A stretch of 9,838 nucleotides of DNA from an uncultured Acidobacteriota bacterium (GTDB lineage Bacteria > Acidobacteriota > Vicinamibacteria > Vicinamibacterales > SCN-69-37). Positions 1-8,770 of the stretch are shown here, piece after piece. The notes under the pieces were generated by a model. That model was not told the DNA's origin and made no database searches. It worked only from the letters and a program-made list of their open reading frames with translations. The first letter of the stretch is position 1, and every line of letters starts with the position of its first letter. Position numbers and translations under genes: made by a program. The stretch covers positions 1 through 9,838 of the forward strand of contig CALFMR010000334.1 of NCBI GenBank assembly GCA_937880585.1. Reading direction: 5' to 3'.

Positions 1-362
1 ACCTCCGGCGCGAGCGAGATGATCTTCATGAACCGCCGCTCGCGCAGCTCGCGCGCCACCGGGCCGAACACACGGGTGCCGATGGGCTCGTTCTGATCGT
101 TGATGAGCACGGCCGCGTTGCGGTCGAAGCGGATGTAGCTGCCGTCCTTGCGGCGCAGCTCCTTGCGCGTCCGCACGATGACGGCCTTGACGACCTGCCC
201 CTTCTTGACCGTCGCGTCGGGTGTGGCTTCCTTCACCGAGGCGGTGACGATGTCGCCAATCCGCGCGTACCGGCCGGTCGACCCGCCGATCGGGTTGATC
301 ACGGCAATCTTGCGCGCGCCGGAATTGTCGGCCACGTCGAGGATGGAGCGCATCTGAACCAT
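1..362 (-). CDS. rplN: 50S ribosomal protein L14 (3' end cut by window edge)
   Basis: This is the large-subunit protein L14, which binds 23S rRNA on the subunit interface and takes part in intersubunit bridges with 16S rRNA. The visible 120 codons begin MVQMRSILDVADNSGARK, the typical L14 N-terminus, and continue through the conserved GDIVTASVKEATP and VRTRKELRRKDGSYIRF stretches to the family's C-terminal ISLAPEV. The family is usually about 122 residues, so only one or two residues and the stop codon lie beyond position 1. The ATG at 360-362 is preceded by a good Shine-Dalgarno, AGGAG, about 8 nt upstream. It lies 30 nt downstream of rpsQ. In E. coli a new operon (spc) begins at this gene, but the short gap here shows no promoter, so co-transcription with the S10 cluster is inferred. 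Confidence 0.97.
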   Translation of the reverse strand, partial: MVQMRSILDVADNSGARKIAVINPIGGSTGRYARIGDIVTASVKEATPDATVKKGQVVKAVIVRTRKELRRKDGSYIRFDRNAAVLINDQNEPIGTRVFGPVARELRERRFMKIISLAPE

Positions 363-392
363 GGTGAGTTCTCCTGACTCTCTCCGCCCCGC

Positions 393-638
393 CTAGGCCC
401 GCGCCTTGTCGACGACGCGCGTGACCACCCAGCGCTTGCGCGCCGAGAGCGGCCGCGATGGCACGAGCGCCACGCGATCGCCCACCTGGGCCTCGTGCTC
501 GTCGTGCGCCATGAAGCGCGACGTGAGCCGACGCTGCTTGCCATACAGCCCGTCGCGCACCTGGCGCTCGACGGCGACGATGACGCTCTTGGTCATCTTG
601 TTGCTCACGACTCGTCCAAAAATCTCGACCTTCGCCAT
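393..638 (-). CDS. rpsQ: 30S ribosomal protein S17
   Basis: S17 is a primary 16S rRNA-binding protein of the OB-fold type that acts early in 30S assembly. The 81-residue product begins MAKVEIFGRVVSNKMTKS, matching the family's opening GxVVSxKMxKSxxV motif. It contains RRLTSRFMAHDEHEAQVGD, the S17 signature, in its middle (about residues 36-54), and ends in a basic tail. Its length is normal for bacteria (about 80-90). The reading frame stays open far upstream, but the ATG at 636-638 is chosen because homology begins there and AGGGA lies 6 nt upstream. The rpmC stop codon is separated from this ATG by only 2 nt, so translation is probably coupled to rpmC. Confidence 0.97.
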   Translation of the reverse strand: MAKVEIFGRVVSNKMTKSVIVAVERQVRDGLYGKQRRLTSRFMAHDEHEAQVGDRVALVPSRPLSARKRWVVTRVVDKARA

Positions 639-640
639 GG

Positions 641-847
641 CTAGTCCCTGACGCCCTTCTCGCGCAGCACGGTCATCACCCGCGCCAGCTCGCGACGCAA
701 CGGGCGCACCTTGTGGCCCGACTCGCCCTGTCCCATCGACTGCTGGAGGCGCAGCCGGAAGACCTGCTCGTCGAGCGCGTGCGCGCGCTGACGCAGGTCC
801 TCGACGCCGAGGCCCCTCAGCTCGGTCAATTGCTCGCCCACCTTCAT
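641..847 (-). CDS. rpmC: 50S ribosomal protein L29
   Basis: L29 is a small alpha-helical protein of the large subunit that sits beside L23 near the polypeptide exit tunnel. The 68-residue product has the family pattern: an N-terminal ELRxLxxEDLRQRxxxLxEQVFRLRLQ helix (about residues 9-36) and a second helix RPLRRELARVMTVLREK (about residues 48-64). The length is typical (60-75). The ATG at 845-847 overlaps the rplP stop codon in an ATGA junction of 4 nt. A strong Shine-Dalgarno, GAGGAG, lies 8 nt upstream, inside the end of rplP. The gene ends 2 nt before rpsQ, so rplP, rpmC and rpsQ form a tightly coupled trio. Confidence 0.96.
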   Translation of the reverse strand: MKVGEQLTELRGLGVEDLRQRAHALDEQVFRLRLQQSMGQGESGHKVRPLRRELARVMTVLREKGVRD

Positions 848-1269
848 GACAGGGTCTCCTCACCGAAGCGTCGCGCAAAGCGCGTCTTCATCGGCAGCTT
901 GGCCGAGGCCAACCGCATCGCCGCGCGCGCCTCGACCACCGACACGCCTTCCATCTCGAACAGGATGCGGCCCGGCTTGATGACCGCCACCCAGCCCTCG
1001 GGCGCGCCCTTGCCCTTGCCCATGCGCGTTTCCTGCGGCTTCTTGGTAATGGGCTTGTCGGGAAACACGCGAATCCAGACCTTCCCGCCGCGCTTGATCC
1101 CGCGCGTCAAGGCCACGCGCGCCGCTTCGATCTGGCGGTCGGTCAGCCAGCAGGGCTCGAGCGACATCAACCCGTAGTCGCCAAACGCCACCGACGACCC
1201 GCGCCACGCCAGCCCGCGCATCCGGCCGCGCTGCTGCTTGCGGTACTTGACCTTCTTCGGCATCAACAT
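844..1269 (-). CDS. rplP: 50S ribosomal protein L16
   Basis: L16 organises the A-site region of the large subunit and contacts tRNA and 5S rRNA surroundings. The 141-residue product begins MLMPKKVKYRKQQRGRMRG, as most bacterial L16 proteins do. It carries the conserved GKVWIRVFPDKPITKKP (about residues 62-78) and RMGKGKGAPEGWVAVIKPG (from residue 82). Arg82 is the equivalent of the E. coli arginine that can be hydroxylated. The start at 1267-1269 is preferred over the ATG two codons further in because the ML.PK beginning is conserved. The Shine-Dalgarno is weak (GAGAG, about 10 nt upstream). This gene is unusual in being separated from rpsC by 125 nt holding a palindromic repeat, whereas this junction is short in most bacteria. 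Its 3' end overlaps rpmC by 4 nt. Confidence 0.97.
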   Translation of the reverse strand: MLMPKKVKYRKQQRGRMRGLAWRGSSVAFGDYGLMSLEPCWLTDRQIEAARVALTRGIKRGGKVWIRVFPDKPITKKPQETRMGKGKGAPEGWVAVIKPGRILFEMEGVSVVEARAAMRLASAKLPMKTRFARRFGEETLS

Positions 1270-1307
1270 GGGTGCACTCTCAACTGCTGACTTCCAACTT
1301 CACGTCA

Positions 1308-1393
1308 GCCATCTTCTTTGCAATGCGCTGGGGCCCCACCCCCAGCGCTACGGCGCTTCGCCGCCCTCGCTCCGCTCGGGAGCTCGCGGTGTC
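1308..1393. repeat. GC-rich palindromic interspersed repeat, copy A
   Basis: This 86-bp unit lies between rpsC and rplP and closely matches copy C at 9119-9203, with about 76 of 86 positions identical in a hand alignment. A more diverged copy B lies at 9031-9093. It begins GCCATCTTCTTTGCAATG and ends CTCGCGGTGTC, 1 nt before the rpsC stop codon. It contains a perfect 9-bp stem (1325-1333 with 1340-1348, 6-nt loop). A second, overlapping 5-bp stem (1344-1348 with 1353-1357) competes with the first. A third stem is formed by 1369-1373 with 1379-1383. No T-run follows the main stem on the transcribed strand, so it does not look like an intrinsic terminator. I infer a short non-autonomous repeat element of REP or MITE type; no transposase is present in the window. 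Confidence 0.85.
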
Positions 1394-1394
1394 G

Positions 1395-2075
1395 CTATCC
1401 GCGCGCCGCGCGGCGCGGCTGGCGGTACTCTTCCTCGCGGCCGGTGCGCGGCGTCAGGCGCTCGCCCTTGTAGAGCCACACCTTCACGCCAATCGCGCCG
1501 TAAGTCGTGAACGCCTCGGCAAAGCCGTAGTCGATGTCCGCGCGGAGCGTCTGCAGCGGAAGCTGGCCGTGCAGATACCACTCGGACCGCGCGATCTCGG
1601 CGCCGTTCAGCCGGCCCGACACACGCACCTTGATCCCACGCGCGCCGAAGCGCAACGCGGACTCGACGGCCTTGCGCATCGCACGGCGGAACGCCACGCG
1701 CTTCTCGAGCTGCATGGCCACCGACTCGCCGATGAGCTGCGCATCGAGCTCGGGCTTCTGGATCTCGAGGATGTTGATGAACACCTCGCGGCCCGTCGAC
1801 TTCATCAGCTCCTGGCGCAGGCGATCGACCTCGGTCCCCTTGCGGCCGATGATGATGCCGGGCCGGGACGTGTGGATATCGACCTTCAGCTTGTTGGCCG
1901 CGCGTTCGATGTCGATGCGCGAGACGCCGGCGTGCGCGAAGCGCGCCTTCAACTTCGCGCGCAGCCGCAGATCCTCGTGCAGCAGCTTCGCGTAGTCCTT
2001 GTCGGCGTACCAGCGCGACCGCCAGGTCTTGTTGAACCCGAGCCGGAACCCGTACGGATGAACTTTCTGCCCCAT
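1395..2075 (-). CDS. rpsC: 30S ribosomal protein S3
   Basis: S3 forms part of the mRNA entry channel of the small subunit and contributes to its helicase activity. The 226-residue product begins MGQKVHPYGFRLGFNKTW, the universal S3 start. It has a KH type-2 RNA-binding domain with the GxxG loop as GRKG at residues 77-80. The C-terminal domain contains FRRAMRKAVE (129-138), where Arg130, Arg131 and Lys135 correspond to the E. coli helicase residues. SGRLNGAEIARSEW (153-166) is also typical of the family. The length is normal (about 210-240). The ATG at 2073-2075 follows a 41-nt gap after rplV. The Shine-Dalgarno is modest (GAGAAG close to the start, GAGGG further back). The TAG stop at 1395-1397 directly abuts palindromic repeat copy A, so the repeat probably inserted, or was retained, exactly at the gene's end. 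Confidence 0.98.
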   Translation of the reverse strand: MGQKVHPYGFRLGFNKTWRSRWYADKDYAKLLHEDLRLRAKLKARFAHAGVSRIDIERAANKLKVDIHTSRPGIIIGRKGTEVDRLRQELMKSTGREVFINILEIQKPELDAQLIGESVAMQLEKRVAFRRAMRKAVESALRFGARGIKVRVSGRLNGAEIARSEWYLHGQLPLQTLRADIDYGFAEAFTTYGAIGVKVWLYKGERLTPRTGREEEYRQPRRAARG

Positions 2076-2116
2076 AACTTCTCAGCCCTCGCTCGGCCGT
2101 TCGCGGCCGCGCCCGG

Positions 2117-2536
2117 TCACTCGCCTTCGGTCTTGGCCTTGGCCGGCGCCTTGGCCGCGCGCCGCGGCCGTCCGGCCGGCGCGCCTGCCTTTGGCCGGCG
2201 CTCGCCGACCTCGACCGTCAGGTGCGCCATCCGCTTGACGACGCGGAACGCACGGCCCATCGGGGCCGGGCGAATGCGCTTCATGCTCGGCCCTTGATCG
2301 GCCCAGCACGCCGCCACGTAGAGCCGATCCACGTCGCCGCCGAAGTCCTCGCGCTGCTCGACGTTGGCCACGGCCGAGCGCAGCGTCTTCTCGATGTCGT
2401 GCGCGATGAGCTTCCGCGAGTAACGCAGCGTCGCGAGCGCCTCGGCGACGTCGCGGCCGCGAATCTGGTCGAGCACGAGCCCGGCCTTCTGGGCCGACGT
2501 GCGGATGTACCGCGAGGTCGCGCGCGCGGTGGCCAT
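2117..2536 (-). CDS. rplV: 50S ribosomal protein L22 with basic C-terminal tail
   Basis: L22 binds 23S rRNA domains and its long beta-hairpin lines the nascent-peptide exit tunnel; changes in that loop are known to give macrolide resistance. The 139-residue product contains the conserved RTSAQKAGLVLDQIRGRDV (about residues 12-30), the AVANVEQ helix (55-61) and the tunnel hairpin around SMKRIRPAPMGRAFRVVKR (84-102). After the domain ends near residue 111 there is an extra Ala/Lys/Arg/Pro-rich tail of about 28 residues, so the protein is longer than the usual 110-115. The tail is probably flexible and rRNA-binding, which is an inference from its composition. The ATG at 2534-2536 overlaps the rpsS TAA by one base (TAATG), indicating translational coupling. 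Confidence 0.97.
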   Translation of the reverse strand: MATARATSRYIRTSAQKAGLVLDQIRGRDVAEALATLRYSRKLIAHDIEKTLRSAVANVEQREDFGGDVDRLYVAACWADQGPSMKRIRPAPMGRAFRVVKRMAHLTVEVGERRPKAGAPAGRPRRAAKAPAKAKTEGE

Positions 2537-2838
2537 TACGCGGCCCCCTTGGTCGCGGCCATCTGCGCCGCCTTCTCAGCCTTGGTCGTGTGGCCCTTGA
2601 AGAAGCGCGTCGGCGCGAACTCCCCGAGCTTCTGCCCGACCATGTTTTCCGTGATGTACACGGGGATGAACTTCTTGCCGTTGTGGACCGCGATCGTGTG
2701 ACCGATCATCTCCGGCACGACGGTCGATCGCCGCGACCAGGTCTTGATGACCTTCTTCTCGCTCTCGCGGTTCATGGCCTCCACCTTCTCGAGCAGATGG
2801 ACGTCGATGAACGGGCCCTTTTTGAGTGATCGCCCCAT
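2536..2838 (-). CDS. rpsS: 30S ribosomal protein S19
   Basis: S19 sits in the head of the small subunit, partners with S13 and contacts the A-site finger of 23S rRNA. The 100-residue product begins MGRSLKKGPFIDVHLLEKVE, the classic S19 N-terminus. It carries the conserved IKTWSRRSTVVPEMIGHTI (about residues 31-49) and the family signature region around VHNGKKFIPVYITENMVGQKLGE (51-73). The core matches the roughly 92-residue family with a short extra tail. GGGAG lies only about 2 nt from the ATG at 2836-2838, which is close for a Shine-Dalgarno, but the start is fixed by homology. The rplB stop is 9 nt upstream, and the rplV start overlaps its own stop by 1 nt. Confidence 0.98.
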   Translation of the reverse strand: MGRSLKKGPFIDVHLLEKVEAMNRESEKKVIKTWSRRSTVVPEMIGHTIAVHNGKKFIPVYITENMVGQKLGEFAPTRFFKGHTTKAEKAAQMAATKGAA

Positions 2839-2847
2839 AACTCCCGC

Positions 2848-3672
2848 CTACTTCTTGCGCCGTTGCACGATGAACGCGTCACCGCGCTTGTTGCGCCGCG
2901 TCTTGTAGCCCTTGGTCGGTATGCCCCACGGCGTCACCGGGTGCCGTCCGCCCGAGGTCTTGCCTTCGCCGCCGCCGAGCGGATGGTCGACCGGGTTCAT
3001 CGCGACGCCGCGCACGTGCGGCCGCTGCCCGAGCCACCGGCTCCGGCCGGCCTTGCCGATCGACACGTTCTCGTGATCGATGTTGCCGACCTGCCCCACG
3101 GTCGCCAGGCACTCGATGCCGATGAGCCGGATCTCGCTCGACGGCATCTTCACCGACGCGTAGGCGCCTTCCTTGGCCACGAGCTGCACGGCCGATCCGG
3201 CCGACCGCGCGATCTGGCCGCCCTTGCCCGGCTTCAGCTCGACGTTGTGAATCATCGTGCCGAGCGGAATGTTCTTGAGCGGCAGGCAGTTGCCCGGCAG
3301 GATGTCGGCGTTCGGCCCCGACATCACCGGATCGCCCACCTTCAACCCGACCGGGTGCAGGATGTAGCGCTTCTCGCCATCGGCATACGTGACGAGCGCG
3401 ATACGCGCCGACCGGTTCGGGTCGTACTCGACCGTCGACACGCGACCCGGCACGCCGAACTTGTCGCGCTTGAAGTCGATCACGCGGTAGTTCCGCTTGT
3501 GCCCGCCACCGCGCCACCACGAGGTGAGCTCGCCACGGTTGTTGCGCCCACCCGACCGGCCGAGCGGCTCGACGAGCGGCTTGTACGGCGTCGACGTCGT
3601 GATCTCGTCGAACGTCTGCACGCTCTGGAACCGGCGACCAGCGGACGTCGGCTTGTACTTCCGAATAGGCAT
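2848..3672 (-). CDS. rplB: 50S ribosomal protein L2
   Basis: L2 is a primary 23S rRNA-binding protein needed for subunit association and for peptidyl-transferase function. The 274-residue product has the usual length and domain order: an N-terminal basic stretch (MPIRKYKPTSAGRR), an OB-like RNA-binding domain, an SH3-like barrel, and a C-terminal globular part. RGVAMNPVDHPLGGGEG (residues 221-237) is the family signature. His230 in it corresponds to the E. coli histidine reported as important for peptide-bond formation. The ATG at 3670-3672 has GAGGGA 8 nt upstream. That Shine-Dalgarno could pair with CCTCG just upstream of it, forming a small 5-bp hairpin that might modulate initiation. The gene follows rplW after 60 nt and precedes rpsS by 9 nt. 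Confidence 0.98.
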   Translation of the reverse strand: MPIRKYKPTSAGRRFQSVQTFDEITTSTPYKPLVEPLGRSGGRNNRGELTSWWRGGGHKRNYRVIDFKRDKFGVPGRVSTVEYDPNRSARIALVTYADGEKRYILHPVGLKVGDPVMSGPNADILPGNCLPLKNIPLGTMIHNVELKPGKGGQIARSAGSAVQLVAKEGAYASVKMPSSEIRLIGIECLATVGQVGNIDHENVSIGKAGRSRWLGQRPHVRGVAMNPVDHPLGGGEGKTSGGRHPVTPWGIPTKGYKTRRNKRGDAFIVQRRKK

Positions 3673-3676
3673 GACT

Positions 3677-3723
3677 GCGATCCCTCGATTCGAGGCCGGC
3701 GGGGCGCGGCAGACCGTCGCCCC
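3677..3723 (-). promoter_or_regulatory. rplW-rplB spacer: rplB ribosome binding site with possible hairpins
   Basis: In the 60-nt spacer before rplB, GAGGGA (3681-3686 region) is the ribosome binding site. Reading the transcribed strand, CCTCG-AAT-CGAGG forms a 5-bp stem over that site. Further upstream, bases 3701-3706 and 3718-3723 (GGGGCG and CGCCCC on the plus strand) can form a 6-bp stem. No promoter-like hexamers stand out. Any control of L2 synthesis through these stems is inference from sequence only. Confidence 0.3.
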
Positions 3724-3732
3724 GGCGCGCGC

Positions 3733-4023
3733 CTAGACGCCTTCCATCAGCTCCGGCATCTTCTGGCCGGGGCGGAGCCGGACCCACGCCTTCTTCCAGT
3801 CCGAACGCTGGCCGGAGAACCGGCCCTGCCGCTTGACCTTGCCGTGCATGATCGCGGTGCGCACGTGGGCGACCTTCGATCCGAGCAACGTCTCGACGGC
3901 GCGCTTCACCTCGACCTTGGTCGCCTGGCGCGCCACTTCGAAGACGATCACCGGATGCACTTCACGCGCGATCGTCGTCTTCTCGGTGACGAGCGGGCGG
4001 CGAATGACGTCGGTGAGCTTCAT
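3733..4023 (-). CDS. rplW: 50S ribosomal protein L23
   Basis: L23 lies at the mouth of the exit tunnel and is the docking site for trigger factor and signal recognition particle. The 96-residue product has the normal family length. It opens MKLTDVIRRPLVTEKTT; Glu14 matches the E. coli glutamate used for trigger-factor binding. It continues through VIVFEVARQATKVEVKRAVE (about residues 25-44), the family's ferredoxin-like beta-alpha core, and a basic loop around HGKVKRQGRFSGQRSDWKKA. Its ATG overlaps the rplD stop codon by 4 nt (ATGA), so translation is likely coupled to L4. It is followed by the 60-nt spacer before rplB. Confidence 0.97.
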   Translation of the reverse strand: MKLTDVIRRPLVTEKTTIAREVHPVIVFEVARQATKVEVKRAVETLLGSKVAHVRTAIMHGKVKRQGRFSGQRSDWKKAWVRLRPGQKMPELMEGV

Positions 4024-4643
4024 CCCAGCACCTCCTGCAGGCGCTCGACGGCCGCCTTGGTCGCGATGATGCGCGTCGTGTCCATCACGTCGCGCGCGGT
4101 CACGCGGCCCGACAGCGCCAACGTGACGCCGGCGACGTTGCGCGCCGATCGCGCGAAGTTCTCGTCGAGCGCGCGGTCGACGACGAGCGTTCGGCCGCCG
4201 GCCGCGCCGAGCCGTCGCAGCAGTTCGGCGACGGGCTTCGTCTTGATCTCGGCCGCCTTCAACTCATCGACGACGATGACCGCGCCCGCCTGGAGCTTGG
4301 CCGCGAGCGCCGAGCGCAGCGCGCCACGCTCGACCTTGCGCGGCAGCGTGTACGCGTAGCTGCGCGGCTGCGGCCCGAAGACCGTGCCGCCCTTGCGCCA
4401 GAGCGGGTTGCGCACTTCGCCGACGCGCGCGCGGCCCGTGCCCTTCTGCCGCCAGGGCTTGCGGCCGCTGCCGGCCACGAGCGCGCGGTTCTTCGTCATG
4501 TGCGTGCCGCGGCGCTCGGCGGCGTTCTGCCGCACGACCGACTCCCAGATGAGCTCGCGTCGCACCGGGCCCGCGAACACGCCATCGGCCAGGTCGACCG
4601 TGCCGACCTTGACGTTCTCCCCGTTGACCACATCGACAGTCAT
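4020..4643 (-). CDS. rplD: 50S ribosomal protein L4
   Basis: L4 is an early-assembly large-subunit protein whose extended loop lines the exit tunnel. In E. coli it also represses the S10 operon. The 207-residue product contains the diagnostic loop GSGRKPWRQKGTGRARVG (residues 58-75), NPLWRKGGTVFGPQPR (79-94) and the later globular domain with VVDELKAAEIKTKPV. The ATG at 4641-4643 is chosen because the encoded MTVDVVN start resembles family members and AAGTGAG lies 7 nt upstream. A GTG at 4653-4655, directly after the rplC stop codon, would add four residues (MSRA) and is the alternative. The gene overlaps rplW by 4 nt at its 3' end. The E. coli-style leader on which L4 acts is not present before rpsJ here. 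Confidence 0.97.
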   Translation of the reverse strand: MTVDVVNGENVKVGTVDLADGVFAGPVRRELIWESVVRQNAAERRGTHMTKNRALVAGSGRKPWRQKGTGRARVGEVRNPLWRKGGTVFGPQPRSYAYTLPRKVERGALRSALAAKLQAGAVIVVDELKAAEIKTKPVAELLRRLGAAGGRTLVVDRALDENFARSARNVAGVTLALSGRVTARDVMDTTRIIATKAAVERLQEVLG

Positions 4644-4655
4644 GGCTCTGCTCAC

Positions 4656-5329
4656 TTACTTCTTGCCGCGCTTCTTCTCGGGCTGCGGCTGCGGATCGGG
4701 CTTGCGGGCCACGGCGCGGCGCACGACGACCAGGCCGCCGGGCGCGCCAGGCACCGCCCCGCGCAGGACCAGCAGGTGCTCGCCCGTATCCACGCCGACG
4801 ACGCGCAGGTTGCGCGTGGTCACGCGGTCAGCGCCCATCCGGCCCGCCGCGCGCATGCCCTTGACGACGCGCGAGGGAAACGACGAGGCGCCAATCGACC
4901 CGGGCGCGCGATGGAACATCGACCCGTGCGTAGCCGCGCCGCCGCCGAAATTGTGACGCTTGATGACGCCCTGGAACCCGCGGCCGCGGCTCGTCGCAAT
5001 GACGTCGACCCGGTCGCCCTTGGCGAAGATGTCGACGAGCACCGAGTCGCCCGCCTTGAGCGGGTCGCCGCCGGGCGCCACCTTCAACTCACGCCGCACG
5101 TGCGTCGGCGGCACGTTGGCCTTCTTGTAATGACCCGCCGTCGGCTTGTTCACCTTGGCGGGGCCGTCCTCGACGAGGCCAATCTGCACGGCCTCGTAGC
5201 CGTCGGTCGCCGCCGACTTCGCCTGGACGACGACGCACGGGCCGGCCTTGATGACGGTGGCGGGCACGGCGGTGCCGTCGGCCTCGAAGACCTGCGTCAT
5301 CCCGACTTTCCGTCCGATGATGCCGGTGA

Positions 5330-5333
<4 letters not shown>
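4656..5333 (-). CDS. rplC: 50S ribosomal protein L3 (GTG start)
   Basis: L3 is one of the first proteins to bind 23S rRNA; its central extension reaches towards the peptidyl-transferase centre. The 225-residue product begins MITGIIGRKVGMTQVFEADG, the L3 N-terminus. It contains the family signature region SRGRGFQGVIKRHNFGGG (about residues 114-131) and THGSMFHRAPGSIGASSFPSRV. The glutamine methylated by PrmB in E. coli (GSIGQ context) is replaced by GSIGA, so that modification is not expected. After the usual end near residue 206 there is a Pro/Lys/Arg-rich tail (PDPQPQPEKKRGKK). The start codon is GTG at 5331-5333 and overlaps the rpsJ stop by 4 nt (GTGA). A stop codon follows closely before rplD. 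Confidence 0.97.
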
Positions 5334-7773
<2,440 letters not shown>

Positions 7774-7839
7774 CGGTCTTCTCGGATCCTCGTCGGAAAC
7801 GATCTCAATGAATGGGCGCGGCCGGAACGATGGGCGGCG

Positions 7840-8313
7840 CTACCAGCGATAGTGGGCGAAGGCCTTGTTGGCCTCGGCCATCCGGTGCGTGTCCTCGCGC
7901 TTCTTCACGGCGCCGCCACGCAGGTTGGCCGCGTCGAGGAACTCGTTGGCCAACTTCTCCTGCATCGTCTTGCCGTCGCCGCGCGCACGCGCGTAGCCAG
8001 CCACCCAGCGGATGGCGAGCGACAGGCGGCGGTTGGGGTTGACCTCGACCGGCACCTGGTAGTTCGAGCCGCCGACGCGGCGGGACTTCACCTCGAGACT
8101 CGGCTTCGCGTTGTCGATGGCCTTCTTGAAGACCTTCAACGGATCGTCGGCCGACTTCTCTTTCACGATGTCGAGCGCCTTGTACATGATGCGTTCGGCC
8201 GTCGACCGCTTGCCGCCGCGCATGATGGTGCTCACAAACTTCGTCACGAGCGGACTGTTGTAGATCGGGTCCGCCGGGATCTCACGCTTCGGGATTTCTC
8301 GTCGTCGGGGCAT
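7840..8313 (-). CDS. rpsG: 30S ribosomal protein S7
   Basis: S7 nucleates assembly of the 30S head and contacts E-site tRNA and mRNA. The 157-residue product begins MPRRREIPKREIPADPIYNS. It contains the family motif around GGKRSTAERIMYKAL (about residues 33-47), KSRRVGGSNYQVPVEV (76-91) and the RWVAGYARARGDGKTM region, and ends AHYRW. The length matches other bacteria (about 156). The ATG at 8311-8313 is only 9 nt after the rpsL stop. No convincing Shine-Dalgarno is visible there (GATCTCCC precedes the ATG), so initiation probably depends on ribosomes finishing rpsL. The spacer is too short to hold the S7-binding translational operator known from the E. coli rpsL-rpsG junction. Confidence 0.98.
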   Translation of the reverse strand: MPRRREIPKREIPADPIYNSPLVTKFVSTIMRGGKRSTAERIMYKALDIVKEKSADDPLKVFKKAIDNAKPSLEVKSRRVGGSNYQVPVEVNPNRRLSLAIRWVAGYARARGDGKTMQEKLANEFLDAANLRGGAVKKREDTHRMAEANKAFAHYRW

Positions 8314-8322
8314 GGGAGATCG

Positions 8323-8700
8323 CTACGCTTTCTTCGGGCGCTTGGCGCCGTACTTCGACCGGCTCTGCATGCGGCCGGCGACGCCGACCGCGTCGAGCGT
8401 GCCGCGCACGACGTGATAGCGCACGCCCGGCAGGTCCTTCACGCGGCCCCCGCGGATGAGCACGAGCGAGTGCTCCTGCAGGTTGTGGCCGACGCCCGGG
8501 ATGTAGGTCGTCACCTCGATGCCGTTGGTCAGCTTGACGCGCGCGACCTTGCGAAGCGCCGAGTTCGGCTTCTTCGGGGTCTGCGTGAACACGCGGACGC
8601 AGACGCCGCGCCGCTGCGGACTTTGCTGCAGCGCCGGACTCTTCGTCTTCGTCAACACCTTCTCGCGGCCTTTGCGCACCAACTGGCTGATCGTCGGCAT
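8323..8700 (-). CDS. rpsL: 30S ribosomal protein S12
   Basis: S12 lies at the decoding centre and controls accuracy; it is the classic target of streptomycin-resistance mutations. The 125-residue product begins MPTISQLVRKGREK and has the normal family length. TPKKPNSALRK (41-51) keeps Lys43. RGGRVKDLPGVRYH (83-96) keeps Lys88 and Asp89, the site beta-methylthiolated by RimO in E. coli. The visible residues are therefore of the wild-type, streptomycin-sensitive kind. The frame is open upstream to a TTG at 8787, but homology fixes the start at 8698-8700. The Shine-Dalgarno is weak (GGGTGA about 12 nt upstream). It is the first gene of the cluster, 573 nt from the gene upstream, and rpsG follows after 9 nt. 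Confidence 0.98.
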   Translation of the reverse strand: MPTISQLVRKGREKVLTKTKSPALQQSPQRRGVCVRVFTQTPKKPNSALRKVARVKLTNGIEVTTYIPGVGHNLQEHSLVLIRGGRVKDLPGVRYHVVRGTLDAVGVAGRMQSRSKYGAKRPKKA

Positions 8701-8710
8701 AGGTACTCGG

Positions 8711-8770
8711 TCACCCGTCGCACGAAGCCGGACAGACGGGAAGACAACGGCATCCACGTCGGCTCGGCAT
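8711..8770 (-). CDS. Possible 19-residue Cys/Arg-rich leader peptide before rpsL
   Basis: A short frame starts at ATG 8768-8770 and reads MPSRRGCRCLPVCPASCDG before TGA at 8711-8713. It has GGAGG (8781-8785 on the plus strand as CCTCC) 10 nt upstream, which is the best Shine-Dalgarno in the whole rpsL leader and better than that of rpsL. The stop lies 10 nt before the rpsL ATG, so ribosomes finishing it could re-initiate at rpsL. Four of nineteen residues are cysteine. This could be a regulatory upstream ORF sensing translation or cysteine supply, or chance. No homologue is known to me, and the frame differs from that of rpsL. Confidence 0.3.
   Translation of the reverse strand: MPSRRGCRCLPVCPASCDG

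Noticed and set aside
1325..1348. The 9-bp stem as a rho-independent terminator inside the operon
   Set aside because: On the transcribed strand the stem is followed by ATTGCAAAG, not a T-run, and essential genes continue downstream.
1272..2297. A 341-codon plus-strand frame opposite rpsC and part of rplV
   Set aside because: It begins within the rplP-rpsC spacer and crosses the palindromic repeat, has no recognisable motifs, and is antisense to S3 and L22.
2863..4359. A 498-codon plus-strand frame opposite rplB, rplW and rplD
   Set aside because: Shadow of the real genes: no homology seen, Arg/His-rich composition, and it crosses the ends of three conserved genes.
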